A DNA stretch of 64,000 bases from Aradus depressus (GCA_963662175.1 OY759225.1:6211107-6275106); one strand, 5' to 3'. Positions 1 through 11,894 are shown, counted from the first letter of the stretch. Made by a program: numbers and translations. Notes: generated by a model not told the origin, from the letters alone.

Positions 1-620
1 AAAGATGTGCCTGCGAGGGGAGTCCAAGGTGTTGAAGGTTGGGATCCTGAGCGACTAACAGGAGTTCTCTGAGGACAGTTCAGTAGGGTATAGGACAGTC
101 TTACCTGTGACAAATGCGGAGAAGAAAATATATAATCACAGAGGAGGACTTTATAAGATTGGACCAAAGGGGCATTCTCAGATTCGTTAAGAAAACTGGG
201 AGACTGAGTACTTCATGAAGGACTTAGTTTAGGTAGTATAAACAAACAGGTAAGGTGGAAGCCCAGCGCTTCCAGAGAAGAAATAAGACCATTGGATGCT
301 TAGGTCCCTAGGTGCTAAACCCCAGCCTGCCATATCATACTCAATCAATATGTGTCCTATTTATAGGTCTTCTGAATATTGTTACTAAATTCCGTGTTTA
401 ATAGATTGTTAACATTTACAGATATGATATTTGATCCTGTCCGATCTACTCCCCCATTAGAAGCCACTTCCTGGCTCAGAGTGTCAGTATAGACCGATCC
501 AGCTTTCACACATTAGAAGACAAGCTATAATTTTTACAGGCAATATGGTAATATTTATTATTTATTCTTTTTGTTTTAATTATTATTATTTTGTTCATTT
601 AATTATATATATTTTTTTTT
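1..620. other. No gene recognised; AT-rich intergenic sequence
   Basis: No open frame here shows a family motif on either strand. The last 100 bases are a T/A-rich low-complexity stretch running into a SINE fragment. It may be decayed retroelement sequence, but nothing diagnostic is visible. Confidence 0.5.
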
Positions 621-815
621 TTCTGAACTCAAGAACGTGGGTTCGAAACCCGACCGAGGCCCTTAGTTTATTTTATCTGGGAGGTAAAATAAACTTGAAC
701 ACACAAATTTAGGGTAGGCAAAATTTAAGACTCCCACAGTAGAATCGGGCTCATGTCCACCAGAGTGACGAAAGAGCGCTGTGGTAGTAGGCGATATGAC
801 CTCGTAGTTAAAGCC
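621..815 (+). mobile_element. tRNA-derived SINE, internally deleted copy
   Basis: This carries the SINE B-box region (GGTTCGAAACCC) and the family body (AGGGTAGGCAAAATTTA, CCACCAGAGTGACGAAAGAG, GTAGTAGGCGATATGACC). It matches the fuller copies at 9728-10029 and 37344-37566. The tRNA A-box half and part of the middle are missing. Confidence 0.75.
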
Positions 816-1310
816 AAGTTAATATGCCTCCTAGATCGTACGAAATTCTCAAACATACTCATTCTCTCTATCTGACTGGCCAGGCAGGACACATTAATTC
901 GATCTCGGGTTTTGCAGTGAACTGAGATCCAGTCCAATTGTATAAATTAACTTCGATCCGTCCAGATAGTTGCCCCCTCCCCATTATATAATCAACTGAA
1001 AATATTTTATGTCGTCCAATCTCCCAATTTAGGCGCGTCCAATATTCAAATGATAAAATTACATTCAAATGAAGCATTTACGAATTGAGGGTAATGTAAA
1101 ATGAATTGTCCAATTTGAAATTGAAATAAAAAATAAATAAATAAAAATAATTGGTTAATTAAAACAATTTATTGTTTTAAATTTATCTGAGGTAATGGTG
1201 ATACGTCGGTGAATCACCAGCGTGAATTAATGAACTAAGTTGTCGATCTCCTGAAAACAATAGATCGATGTAAACTGACATTATTGCAGAGATATTGTGA
1301 AATAATTCAA

Positions 1311-1432
1311 ATGGACTTGAAAAATAAAATAAAACTTGTTTATTTGATATATTGTCTAATTTCACTAACTATAGTTAGTGAAATTAGACAATATATCAAA
1401 TAAACAAGTTTTATTTTATTTTTCAAGTCCAT
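1311..1432. repeat. Perfect 122-bp palindrome, no spacer
   Basis: ATGGACTTGA at the left end reads as TCAAGTCCAT at the right, and the complementarity continues base by base to the centre between 1371 and 1372 (AACTA/TAGTT). A diverged relative with a loop lies at 11627-11708. Both are joined to the same roughly 45-bp arm (AATAATTCAAAT and onward), so this is a mobile palindromic element rather than chance. Confidence 0.9.
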
Positions 1433-1744
1433 AGATCGATGTGGTTGAAAATTAATAAATGTCTTATTCAAAGATTACTGAATCATCATATTAAACCTGT
1501 TGATAAATTCTTTGCACAGTTAATAATTGCCCCCCAACTTAACCCCCACATTCCATTGGTCGATTTTGCTGAACATCGATAGCCATTGTTCTTTGATATT
1601 GGAAGCACATGTACAATATCGTATTGACATTCTATCGGGAGTTATCCTGTTGACAGACAGAATTTTTTACTTCCCCAGCAACACGAAGTATAGAGGAAGT
1701 TGTGGAATCGGTCAAAAATTCTATGCGGAGTTTTGAACGGATTT

Positions 1745-2330
1745 TAGTGACAATGATGTGAATAGGGAATGATGTTAGGGACAACAAACTGAGAATGATA
1801 AAGAGGGGCGTCCTGCCCTGGACATCGTCTGAGAGAGGAGCAAGAAGAGAAGAAGTGGTCATCACGAGGTTGAGGATATGAGGACTCAGCTTCCTGTTTA
1901 ACAGACAAGACCCGCCAGAGTGTGCCGCCTGTGGAGTGGTTCTGTCCGTCCGCCACATCATCGAAGAGTGCCGGTCTTATACGGACCTCATGGAGCAGCA
2001 CATGATTTCAAGGAATTTGTTTGAAGCTCTGGGTGATGATGGTGCTGCCATAGATCGGCTGGTCGCCTTCCTCAAGGCATCTCATCTATTCCATAAGCTG
2101 TAGTTCATGGAGATGTCTTTGATTCTATCTGGAAAGTGTCCTTTATCTTTCACTTTACTTCGTTGTTTTCCTCCATTTTTTCATCTTATTATTCATCTCG
2201 ATACTTTCATTGTTTATTTTGTTTTATATTTTGTGTATGTGTACCTATGTTTATTTTTATTTATTTTATTTTCTTTTGTAAATAATTAGTTTTTTGTTCG
2301 GGCGATGATAACCATGGCAGTTTTTCGCCC
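1745..2330 (+). mobile_element. Non-LTR retrotransposon 3' fragment (C-terminal zinc knuckle)
   Basis: The plus strand encodes PPECAACGVVLSVRHIIEEC followed by about 40 residues and a stop near 2103. This is the Cys-x2-Cys...His-x4-Cys knuckle seen at the C terminus of RNase-H-bearing LINE proteins. The upstream part (KRGVLPWTSSERGARREE) is broken by frame changes. A T-rich 3' UTR follows. The 48560-49425 and 63740-64000 fragments are related. Confidence 0.7.
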
Positions 2331-2549
2331 TAAAATCACAATCTCTCTCTCATATAATATTTCGTGTTCATACATTCATTCTATCGGGAGTTAACGTATT
2401 CACACACACAGACAGAATATTTTTTTATTTTATTTTTGGAATTAAGCGATTGGAAAACATGAAAATTCGTAAAAGCAGCATCGAATTTTTGCTAACCCAA
2501 CTAAAACTGCTTCGGCTGGGTTTCGAACCCCGTATTTAGTATAATAAGT

Positions 2550-3180
2550 AGTGACCGACCGAAGATTCGGTTTCGGCCAGTGTTTCGGTTTCGGACAAAA
2601 ATCAGCCGAAACTTCGGCCAAGCCGAAACTCAGTTTTCGTGACTTGTCGTGCGTCGTTCGACTAACTTCGTGTGAGTTCGTGGCTTGTGAGTCGTGTGTG
2701 GTTGACATACGAATACTAAAATTAATTAGTAATCTAATAATAATATTTCGTTTTTTTCTTTTGATTTTATAACTGTTTTTTAAAATTAAGTAATGGTAAA
2801 AAATAAATTAATCTTAAGAATATTGTGAACACAATTAAAATAGGTACTTACTTAATTAAGGAGTCTGTACTTTATATCTAATCTAAGTGTTGATTTTTGA
2901 CAAAGTTTACTTACAAGGCAGGTCTTCACTTTAACATGTTTATTATTTTTGTTCATGTTAAATTGTTAATGTAACATAAATAAATAACTATTTTTGTTAC
3001 ATACTTCAATTATTGTTTTTTCTTTCATTTAACACCAGTTAACTGTCTGTAGGTAGGTGTATGTGTAAAAAATAAACTAAATTTCAGTATACAATGGAAA
3101 TTTTAACATGTCTAAATAAGTTTCGGTTTCGGCCGAAACTGAGACCGAGGCCGAAGATTCGGTTTCGGCTGAAAATCATG
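2550..3180. mobile_element. Non-autonomous element bounded by CCGAAAC-rich ends
   Basis: Both ends carry GAAGATTCGGTTTCGGC, and further palindromic CCGAAA/TTTCGG motifs cluster near each end around an AT-rich core without coding capacity. This resembles TIR-type MITEs. The superfamily is not determined and the exact ends are uncertain. Confidence 0.5.
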
Positions 3181-3639
3181 TCTGTGCAATCCCCATTTCC
3201 CTCCCCTTCATTATAATACTTATTATTAATAATTTTGCACAGCCTCTCTGATAACATATTATCTTATATATTATACTTAATCTGTTTTCAAATTTCCACA
3301 GTATATTCGGATTTGCTCTTCAATTCGATCAAATGAGAAATTAAAGTGAGGGACGTGGAAAATATGTGTTGCCTTCTACTAATCCCCAATTAATCTAATC
3401 CTCTCTATTGGATATTGACGTTAGGATTTCCTGACCAAATCCTCCCCACTTTAAAATACTGACCCAAATCTAATTGTATACTTGCATCAGCTATTATTGA
3501 GTCGGAGAAGACCATAGCTCGTAGCCAGAGTTTTTTGAGACAGATAGTATCTGCTGCCTAAGCAGACAAAAGGGAAGATTTAACATAATAAATTAAAGAA
3601 GAATTAAGTTTCTGCTCTCCCTCCGAAAAACAAACGACC

Positions 3640-4168
3640 CAAATGAACACCCAGTAAATACAGGATGGGCCAGATAAGCGGGCCACAAGTGAAATAACCA
3701 AAGTTGTAGCACTCGCCGAGAGCTATAGTATGGCTTCCTCGAAAAGACAAAAATGGCCCTTTTAATGGCTCAAACAGCCCTTCGAAGGGCGAGGTTCCCT
3801 TTTGACCCTTAAGTTTCATTACATTTTATTAAAGTACTAAAAAAGCAAGTAGTTCTCGGAACAAAAACGTTTAAAGTTGCACGTTTTTGTTCCGAGAACT
3901 ACTTGACGTATCAAAAATCTGTTGGCACAGTTCTTTCTTGTTTCTTTAGTACTTTAATAAAATGTAATGAAACTTGAGGGTCAAAAGGGAACCCCGCCCT
4001 TCGAAAGGCTGTTTGAGCCATTAAAAGGGTCATTTATGTATTTTCGAGGACGCCATACTATAGCTCTCAGCAAGTGCTACAACTTTAGTCCTATGAACAA
4101 TTTTGATATCTCTAACCCTTTAGGAGTTATTTACCTGGGTCAAGATAAAATGAACACCCTGTATATAT
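3640..4168. mobile_element. Fold-back MITE with about 150-bp inverted arms
   Basis: Bases around 3700-3860 are the reverse complement of about 3945-4095, sharing GAGAGCTATAGTATGGC, GGCTCAAACAGCC and TTTTATTAAAGTACT. An inner palindrome (CAAGTAGTTCTCGGAACAAA) sits at the centre. The right end carries GAACACCCTGTATATAT, like many insect TIR elements. Short ORFs in both arms are mirror images of each other, not genes. Confidence 0.7.
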
Positions 4169-4170
4169 AG

Positions 4171-4925
4171 TTCTGTACTATTGGCCCGCCAAAAGCTAAT
4201 ATAATAAATATTTAGCCTGGTCACTTTATGAGAATGGCGCGATTTAGGATGAAGAATACAAACAACTATGAAAAATGATCTAGTATTTGTTTGTTCCATA
4301 GAGTGGGGTTATCTTCTGCTCCTAGATCAGCCATGGGAGACATTTGGAACTATGCCATAGTTGGCATAAGACTGGCATCACCATTCAGCCATACAAAGTC
4401 TGGCGTCTATGCATGCGGGCCTCTTTCTTTTTCAAGCATTCTATTAGCATTTTATAGAATGCAGAAAACAGTTTCTTTAGTAAATGTACTTTCAACTTTT
4501 TCAACGAAATTTCATGTTCTCCGAACTCCTGAAACCAAAAGACAAGAACTGGTATTTATGTATCGAGAACGCTACAAGGACGACATCTATTGATTTTCAG
4601 CCAATGGGTAGTGGGGTGGCTTAAAATAAAAACTATAATAACTGCCGTTGTAATTAATTTCATATGTAATTTCAAAGCCCTATAAGGACAACACCCTATT
4701 AATGTTCAGGGTCAAGGGAGACACAATTCATATAACCTATAAAAAAAATTAAGAATGTGGATTCAGAAGCCATTATGTAAGTAAAATATTGAGTATTAGC
4801 CTAAACGGTCGATTGGCTTTGGAGGGAGAGCGGAAACATAATTGATTAATTCGTGCCGGGGAAGCACAAAGCTGGTGATTGTGAAAATGGCAACGCGAAT
4901 ACCCGCTGTCAAAAAAAGATTTACG
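4171..4925. other. Intergenic, no gene recognised
   Basis: The stretch contains AT-rich sequence and scraps of the dispersed internally repetitive family (ACCCTATTAATGTTCAGG). A 100-codon plus-strand frame at 4291-4593 has no recognisable domain and no supporting context. Confidence 0.4.
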
Positions 4926-5507
4926 ATGCGAATTTCATTCCACAGAGACGATATAACATTTAATATGACTCAACAGAAGTGAATCTAGGTCGTTCAAGAT
5001 GGAGACCGGAGTAAAGTAAGGAAATAGTCCAAGTTCACTTCTTTACAACAGGAGAAACTACTGTTGGTGTCATGGACTTTCTCCAAAGATCTCCTGAAAA
5101 AAGAAGAAGGGATCGCGTACGAAAAGAGAATGTCTGAGAAAATCAGGGATATGGACATGATATAGACGGTACTTGACGGCGACAATATCGAGGAATACCG
5201 GAGAGAAGAAGGCCAAGAAGAACAGCCTGCGAAGGAGAGGAACAACGTAGCGGAGGATAGAGGATGGAGTGGAGAAGATGGATCCGAGGAAACCGGGAGA
5301 GAAGGAAGAAAAGTATTGAATATTCTTAAAATGGTATATTTATTCTCTCTATTCGTAATACGATGATATAGAGTAGCGATATATAGTACAAGATATAGTG
5401 TAGCCCTGCTGGATCAATGATTACCACAGTCGGATGTCAGGGCATACGAAAGGAAAGAGCAAATCAATGAAAATACCATAAGAAAATAAAACTATGATGA
5501 AACTTCT

Positions 5508-5513
5508 TTTATT
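5508..5513 (-). terminator. Relic poly(A) signal AATAAA, gene 1
   Basis: Minus-strand AATAAA about 50 nt past the gene 1 stop, at the same place as in the intact paralogues. It is probably inherited with the duplicated segment. Confidence 0.45.
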
Positions 5514-5562
5514 AGCTAGTTCATAACAATAACAAATTTCTATGAAAATAACGCTCTGGGTT

Positions 5563-6908
5563 TCATGTAATGTAAGAAGGTTGATAACCCTGATTGTTTG
5601 AATTCCCTACTCCACTTGAAGAAGTGTCATTCTTGATAATATCAGAAACCTTCTCAGACATCATGATAGTAGCCATCATAGGAGACCCTCTGATGATCTC
5701 TGGATGGACTGCGCTGCCCACCACCCGCAACTTGTCCACTCCTCTCACCCGAAGATCTTTCGAGTTGACCACAGCGTTCCTATCACGAGGACCACCCATC
5801 CGCGCTGTGGACACAGGTAGAGCCATACCGAATGAGGCCTGTCTCATTAGACAATTGAGCAGTTCATTCCCTTTGGTTCCCTTACATCTCGGTGTATAAC
5901 CTGTGAAAAGTTCCGGTGAGTATTTCTTCATTGTGGGTGTATCCATAAAATCAACGGCTGCTTGTAGTCCTCTCCTTAAGAATCTATAATCATCTAAAAC
6001 ACGAAGGTAGTTGGCGTCTATAATGGGTGGATCATACACATCACTGCTCCACAAAGTGACACTTCCACTGCTTTCTGGAACCAGTAACACAACACGAACC
6101 GTTATCACTGGAATATCCTGAATCATAGAAAGATTTTCCGTAGGAGTATTAGAGAAAAACCTAAATTCTATGTTGGGTGGATCCTTACGGTCATTAACAT
6201 CAAAGAAAGCACCTGCTTCTTCTCCTGTTGTCGCCAGAGGACCATTCTTGTTGATAGCAAAGGCTTCGATACTCTTATTCGTCCTCCATACATCTGTGGT
6301 GATTGTAAGCCGTTGATTTATTTTAAAGTACATGTGGACAGCGGGTTGATCTTTTAAGTTTTGTCCAACAGGCAAGTCGACTCTGGGTGTGACCCCAATT
6401 CTGCTCAGTTCTTTCTTGGGACCGATGCCAGATAGCATGAGCAGTTTTGGTGTGTTGATGGGACCTGCGGTTATGATCACTTCCCGATTTGCTTTAACTA
6501 TGTGTTTCTTACCGTTTCTTATGTACTCTACTCCCTGAGCGCAGTTCTTATCATCAATCAGAATTTTCGAAACAAGAGATCTTTTTATTACTGTTAGATT
6601 TCTCCTTTTTGCTGCTGGAACAAAATAGGCTTGTGCAGTGAAACAGCCCTATATCCGTCACTGTGAAGTTGAGTATAATCAATAGCGAATTGATGTTCTC
6701 CATTATAGTCTCGGTGGGAGATGCCAAACTCCACCCCTGCCTTGATGTATTCCGACTTCAACTTGGGGAAGTACCCCGGGTATGAGACAGGGAAAGGCCC
6801 GTTAAATCCATGGATGGTAGAGTTAGCCAGCGCCAGTATCCTATAGTTCTCCAACTTCTTCCAGTAGTAAACAATGTACTTGTAGGCCCATTCTGTGCTG
6901 CCCAGGGC
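5563..6908 (-). pseudogene. GMC oxidoreductase pseudogene (gene 1 of the array)
   Basis: This is only the last-exon part of a GMC oxidoreductase. The second GMC signature (GPINTPKLLMLSGIG) and the C-terminal region up to a normal stop are present. Against gene 2 there is a one-base deletion near 6641, just before the Ala-Gln-Ala-Tyr stretch, which shifts the frame. The 5' end stops at 6908 at a duplication breakpoint, so the splice acceptor and both upstream coding exons are missing and no promoter precedes it. The catalytic positions read Leu (ALPVSTARMGG) and Ser (IRGSPMMAT), as in genes 2 and 3, so these changes predate the truncation. I see no route to a functional protein. Confidence 0.9.
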
Positions 6909-7453
6909 TGAGAATTTCACTCCACAGAGACGATAGAAGATTTAATATGACTCAACAGAAGCGAATCTAGGTCGTTCATGATAAAGACCGGAGTAAAGCA
7001 GGGAAAAAGTCCTAGTTCACTCCTTTACAAAAGAAGAAACTACTGTTGGTGTGATGGAGTTTCTCCAAAGATATCATAAAAATGGAAGAAGGGATCGCGT
7101 ACGAAAAGAGAATGTCCGAGAAAATCAAGGATAAAGACATGATGTCATCCCTGGCGGCTACAGGATAACCGGAGGGAAGAAGGCTAAGACAAACAGCCTG
7201 CGAAGGAAAGGAACAATGTAGCGGAGATCTGCAGGCTAGAGGATGGAGTGGAAAAGATGGATCAGAGGAAACTGGGAGAGAAGGAAGAAAAGTATTGAAC
7301 ATTCTTAAAACGGTATATTTATTTTCTCTATTCGTAATACGTTGAAGGATACAAGATATAGTGTAGCCCTGCTGCATCGATGTTAAGGCATACGAGAGGA
7401 ATGAGCAAATCAAATAAAATACAATAAGAAAAAAAAACTATGATGAAACTTCG

Positions 7454-7459
7454 TTTATT
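7454..7459 (-). terminator. Poly(A) signal of gene 2
   Basis: Minus-strand AATAAA about 50 nt after the stop codon, within a 3' UTR conserved among the paralogues. Confidence 0.6.
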
Positions 7460-7508
7460 AGATAGTTCATAACATTAGCAACTTTTTGTGAAAATAACGC
7501 TCTGGGTT

Positions 7509-10440
7509 TCATGAAATGTAAGAAGGTTGATAACCTGGACTGTTTGAATTCCCTACTCCACTTGAAGAAGTGTCATTCTTGATGATATCAGAAACCTTCT
7601 CAGACATCATGATAGTAGCCATAATAGGAGAGCCTCTGATGATCTCTGGATGGACCGCGCTGCCCACCACCCTCAACTTGTCCACTCCTCTCACCCGAAG
7701 ATCTTTCGAGTTGACCACGGCGTTCCTATCACGAGGACCACCCATCCGCGCTGTGGACACAGGAAGAGCCATACCGAACGAGGCCTGTCTCATAAGGCAA
7801 TTGAGCAGTTCATCCCCTTTGGTTCCCTTACATCTCGGTGTATAACCCGTGAAAAGTTCCGGTGAGTATTTTTTCATTGTGGGTGTATCCATAAAATCAA
7901 CGGCTGCTTGTAGTCCTCTCCTTAAGACTCTGTAATCATTTAAAACACGAAGGTAGTTGGGGTCTATAATGGGTGGATCATACACATCACTGCTCCTCAG
8001 AGTGACACTTCCTTTGCTTTCTGGAACCAGCAACAGAACACGAACCGTTATGACTGGAATATCCTGAGTCATAGAAAGATTTACCGTAGGAGTATTAGAG
8101 AAAAACCTAAACTCTATGTTGGGTAAGTCCTTACGGTCATTGACATTAAAGAAAGCATCTGCTTCTTCTCCTGTTGTCGCCAGAGGACCATTTTTGTTGA
8201 TAGCAAAGGCTTCGATACTCTTATTCGTCCTCCATACATCTGTGGTGATTGTAAGTAGTTTATTTATTTTAAAGTACATGTGGACAGCGGGGTGATCTTT
8301 TAAATTTTGTCCAACAGGCAAGTCGACTCTGGGTTTGACCCCAATTCTATTCAGTTCTTTTCTGGGACCGATGCCAGATAGCATGAGCAGTTTTGGTGTG
8401 TTGATGGGACCTGCGGTTATGATCACTTCCCGATTTGCTTTAACTATGTGTTTCTTACCGTTTCTTATGTACTCTACTCCCTGAGCGCAGTTCTTATCAT
8501 CCATAAGAATTTTCGAAACAAGAGATCTTTTTATTACTGTTAGATTTCTCCTTTTCGCTGCTGGTACTAAGTAGGCTTGTGCAGTGGAGACGGCTCTATA
8601 TCCGTCACTATGAAGCTGAGTATAGTCAATAGCGAATTGATGTTCTCCGTTATAGTCTCGGTGGGGGATGCCAAACTCCACCCCTGCCTTGATGTACTCC
8701 GACCTCAACTTGGTGAAGTACCTGGGGTATGAGACAGGGAAAGGCCCGTTGAATCCATGGATGGGAGATTTAGCCAGCGCTGGTATCCTATAGTTTTCCA
8801 TCTTCTTCCAGTAGTAATCTATGTACTTGTAAGCCCACTCTGTGCTGCCCAAGGCTGCCCAATTTTCGTAATCTTCGACGGATCCTCCGGCATATTGGAT
8901 ATCGTCAACTGAACTTTGTCCTCCGAGAACACGTCCACGAGGGAAACGACATACTCCGTTATATGGTTCATCTGGAAAAAATAAAAATATAACATGATCG
9001 TTAGTCTATATCAGGATTGTTTTCCTTGACATTAACTCTGAGAGATGTGTCAGGAGACCATTACCTAGACAGAAGTCTTTCCTGGGGACTGCGGTGAAGT
9101 TCCAGTCTAAGTCCGTGTTCCAGTAAGCCCTGAAGATACGGAGATTAGTGTTGATAGGCCCCTCGTTTCCACCTGCTTCGATCAACAGCACCGACAGTTT
9201 AGGGTTCTCAGTCAATCTACCAGCCAGCACGCAACCTGTAAATATCAAATCCATTCCATTTCAGTAACCTTAGCACCTACATTTTTATTATTTATTATAC
9301 TCCATTTACCAGGAACATACTGAATTTAGAAGGGTCTGTCCCGCCTACTGATGAGAGGTCCCCCATGGCAATGGAAAAGTCAAATTTGCTGATAAGTGTC
9401 AAAAACTTAAAACCTTTACTTCAACGCATAAGTACATTTACAAGATACCACCTACATTTATGACCTATTCAACAATCTCTTAAAATAAACGTTGTAGAGA
9501 AAACATGATGGCGCATTTTATACTAAATACGATCTTTCGAAGGACGCGCTGAGTTTGCAAGATTCATACCGAACAGCACCCCAAAGTGTCGTTTTCAAAC
9601 CCATTTTTTGACGTTTGCTTGATTCACAAAAAACTATTTAAACCTATCGATAAATTTGTTCTTATCATAAATGTTCAGATAAAAGTAACAGCAGCTCAAA
9701 GAATAAATACAATATATTTGCGTAGGAGAGGGCGCCGGTAGCTCAGTGGTATGAGTGCTTGTCTTCTGAGCTCAAGATCGTGCGTTCGAAACCCGACCGA
9801 GGCGCTTAGTTTATTTTACCTCCCAGACGCCCTCTTTCGGATGGGACGTCAAGCGATGGTCCCGAGTCAGGTACTCAGATACTTAAAGGGGTCTTTAACC
9901 CTAGATGAATAAACATTTAGTGTAGGCAAAATTTAGGATGTCCACCAGAGTGACGAAAGAGCGCTCTGGTAGTAGGCGACCTCGTAGTTAAAGCCCGGGC
10001 ATGAGTCTTCAAACCTAACCTAACCTATTTTTGCGTAGGATATATTACGATATAATATGTTTGTCTTTTTTCTTATTAAAAAAGTTTTTTAACATTACTT
10101 TAAGATAACCTCCACTATAATTATTTATATTTAAATACATATATCTGTACTCTATCCCACATGAAACTAGTCCGCGCAATTATTACATTTAGAAATTTCA
10201 ATATTAATGTAATTTTTCGATGCAGCACCTTACGAGTATATCGTTTTAATTGAAAACAATTAAAATATTACCTGCAGTTCCACCTCCGACGATAATGATA
10301 TCGTATGCATTATTTAGTTCGGATTGGGGAGTGTCAATAACACTAGCTTCAGGGTTGATAAGTTCAGGTCGATAGCGGTAAACGTAGGCCAAATATGAAG
10401 CGAGGAATGCGGCGAAACTCAACTCCAACACCAGCCCCAT
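7509..10440 (-). CDS. GMC oxidoreductase, glucose-dehydrogenase-like; catalytic residues replaced (gene 2)
   Basis: Spliced gene with coding exons 10272-10440, 9065-9235 and 7509-8971, all GT-AG, phase 1, about 600 residues, the normal family length. Residues 1-23 are a hydrophobic signal/anchor, so the protein probably enters the secretory pathway. The FAD motif VGGGTAG (51-57) is split by intron 2, and LLIEAGG (73-79) supplies the ribose-binding Glu. The first GMC signature region is odd (GRVLGGQSSVDD, where GGSSxLN is usual); the second (GPINTPKLLMLSGIG) is canonical. The catalytic His before VxTxxMG is Leu516, and the second catalytic His/Asn is Ser561. The fold and FAD site look sound, but ordinary alcohol or sugar oxidation is unlikely; a pseudoenzyme or altered chemistry is my inference. 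A CAG acceptor abuts the ATG, showing an upstream non-coding exon. Confidence 0.88.
9370..9720. repeat. Conserved intron 2 segment shared by genes 2, 3 and 7
   Basis: This sequence (starting near GCAATGGAAAAGTC, including ATGGCGCATTTTATACTAAA) recurs at 21208-22600 in gene 3, split by a LINE, and at 62177-62560 in gene 7. It is ancestral intron sequence, so insertions within it can be dated relative to the duplications. Confidence 0.75.
9728..10029 (+). mobile_element. tRNA-derived SINE, near full length, with 11-bp TSD
   Basis: The head is tRNA-like, with an A box (TAGCTCAGTGGT) and a B box (CGTTCGAAACC). The SINE body follows and the tail is ACCTAACCTAACCT. TTTGCGTAGGA flanks it on both sides (9717-9727 and 10030-10040). 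The same intron position in gene 7 (about 62540) is uninterrupted, giving an empty site. Confidence 0.9.
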
Positions 10441-10729
10441 CTGAAAGTGTCAGGAACATAGTTAGGGAAAATATACTAACTAGGAACTATAAATAACAAA
10501 AGTAAGCTTAATAGTGTTCAGGACATACAAATTTCATGTAGATACATCCATCGGTTGTTTTTGGGATATATAACTTTGGAGTTGAGGCCCCACACTCTCA
10601 TTCCCCCTCCTCGTTGTCCGGTTTGCCTGATAATTAGTGTCGAATTTTTGGAATCTGGAGGTCGGAAAATATGAAATTCCGTTGAAAATTCCTTATCGAA
10701 TTATTGACCGATTCCTTAACTTCCCCATA

Positions 10730-11135
10730 TACTTCGTATCTATTTGTGTGTCTGTCTTTAAACACTTTAGTCTTGATAGAATGATTGTATCGACATGAAA
10801 ATTTATATGTTTATCCAGAACCCCATAAGAGCAACATCTATTGATTGTCAGCCAAATCGGTAAAAAAAAAGTTTAAATAATTCCACTTGTAATGAAAGGA
10901 AACTTCATATGTAAATTTTAAACTCAATAAGGACGACACCTATTAATTTTCAGTGGAATTGGCCAAAGGGGCTCAAAATGAAAATAGCAATAACTGCTGA
11001 TGGTAATGAATGTAACGACACGCATGTGTAACCAGAGTACTATAAGGATGACATCTATTGATTTTCAGTCAAATCGATCGAAGGGAAGGAGGAATTTGGG
11101 AATGTCACACAAAAACTTTATTTATTATGAATTTA
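10730..11135. repeat. Dispersed internally repetitive element
   Basis: Degenerate units contain ATAAGGACGACACCTATT and GATTTTCAGxCAAATCG with a conserved end (CGAATTxTTGACCGATTxC then ACTTCCCCATATACTTCGTA). The same units recur at 24040-24330, 34190-34400, 39410-39870, 43600-44480, 48110-48390, 50040-50420 and 63020-63300. Non-coding. Confidence 0.6.
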
Positions 11136-11142
11136 TCGACAC

Positions 11143-11423
11143 CCGACCGAGGCCCTTAGTTTATTTTATCTGGGAGGTAAAATAAACTTGAGCACGCCGT
11201 CATTCGGATGGAACGTTAAGCAATGGTCCCGAGCCTGTACGATGTCAGGTACTCGTTAAAGACCCCTGCCCTAGATGAATAAAAATTTAGGGTAGGCAAA
11301 ATTTAGGACTCCCACAGTAGAGTAGGGCTCATGTCCACCAGAGTGACGAAAGAGCGCTCTGGTAGTAGGCGATATGACCTCGTAGTTAAAGCCCGGGCAT
11401 GAGTCATAAAACCTAACCTAACC
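11143..11423 (+). mobile_element. SINE, 5'-truncated, with 7-bp TSD
   Basis: It begins in the B-box flank (CCGACCGAGG) and ends with AAAACCTAACCTAACC. TCGACAC flanks both ends (11136-11142 and 11424-11430). The equivalent intron 1 position in gene 3 (about 24350) lacks it, so it inserted after genes 2 and 3 separated. Confidence 0.85.
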
Positions 11424-11626
11424 TCGACACAACATTTAGTCTGAGAATTCAAATGGCCATATGTAAGTCAAGTATTGGTATTTAGCCCGAACTCTGGATT
11501 GGTTTAGTTTGACCGCAAACACTAAATTCATTAATTCATTTTCTTATTTCTTTTTCACGTAGTATTATTGGTTATAAGACTTGACTCCATTAAAGGCCTC
11601 AAATCGCCCCATAGACGGTTTCAAGT

Positions 11627-11708
11627 ACTTGAAAGAAATAAAACTTGTTTATTTATGATATTGTCATATATAAATATCATAAATAAACAAGTTTCATTTC
11701 TTTCAAGT
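11627..11708. repeat. Imperfect palindrome related to that at 1311-1432
   Basis: The arms CTTGAAAGAAATAAAACTTG and its complement flank a short AT loop. The adjoining TTCATTTGAATTATTTCACA arm is shared with the 1311-1432 element in opposite orientation. Confidence 0.75.
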
Positions 11709-11894
11709 TCATTTGAATTATTTCACAATATCTCTGCAATAATGTCAGTTTTCATGGTTTCAAGTACCCTTTTTTGAGTCTCTCACGCAGTATTGTTGGT
11801 TATAAGACTTGACACCATTAAAGATCTCAAATCGCCCCATAGACAGTTTCAAGTCCCCTTTTTTTTAGTCCTCATCCACTGGTATTGGTTATAA

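Larger units (their letters stand above)
4926..6908. repeat. Truncated tandem duplication of the gene 2 3' segment
   Basis: From 4926 (CATTCCACAGAGACGATA) the sequence matches 6911 onward through the 3' flank and into the last exon of a GMC gene. It ends abruptly at 6908, where coding sequence equivalent to the Trp-Ala-Ala-Leu-Gly region meets the start of the next unit. It is a direct duplication of about 1.98 kb with a breakpoint inside the last exon. Confidence 0.8.

Noticed and set aside
4291..4593. 100-codon plus-strand ORF as a host gene
   Set aside because: No domain, homologue-like composition, splice context or promoter is visible.
5594..7865. Plus-strand ORFs of 70-100 codons over the GMC exons (also at 18129, 26949, 45991, 59601)
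   Set aside because: They are antisense shadows of the long conserved minus-strand coding exons and recur only because the exons are duplicated.
9731..9800. Possible tRNA gene
   Set aside because: A and B boxes are present, but the sequence continues into the SINE body with a target-site duplication, and the cloverleaf is imperfect. The same holds for 52549-52640 and 37480-37566.
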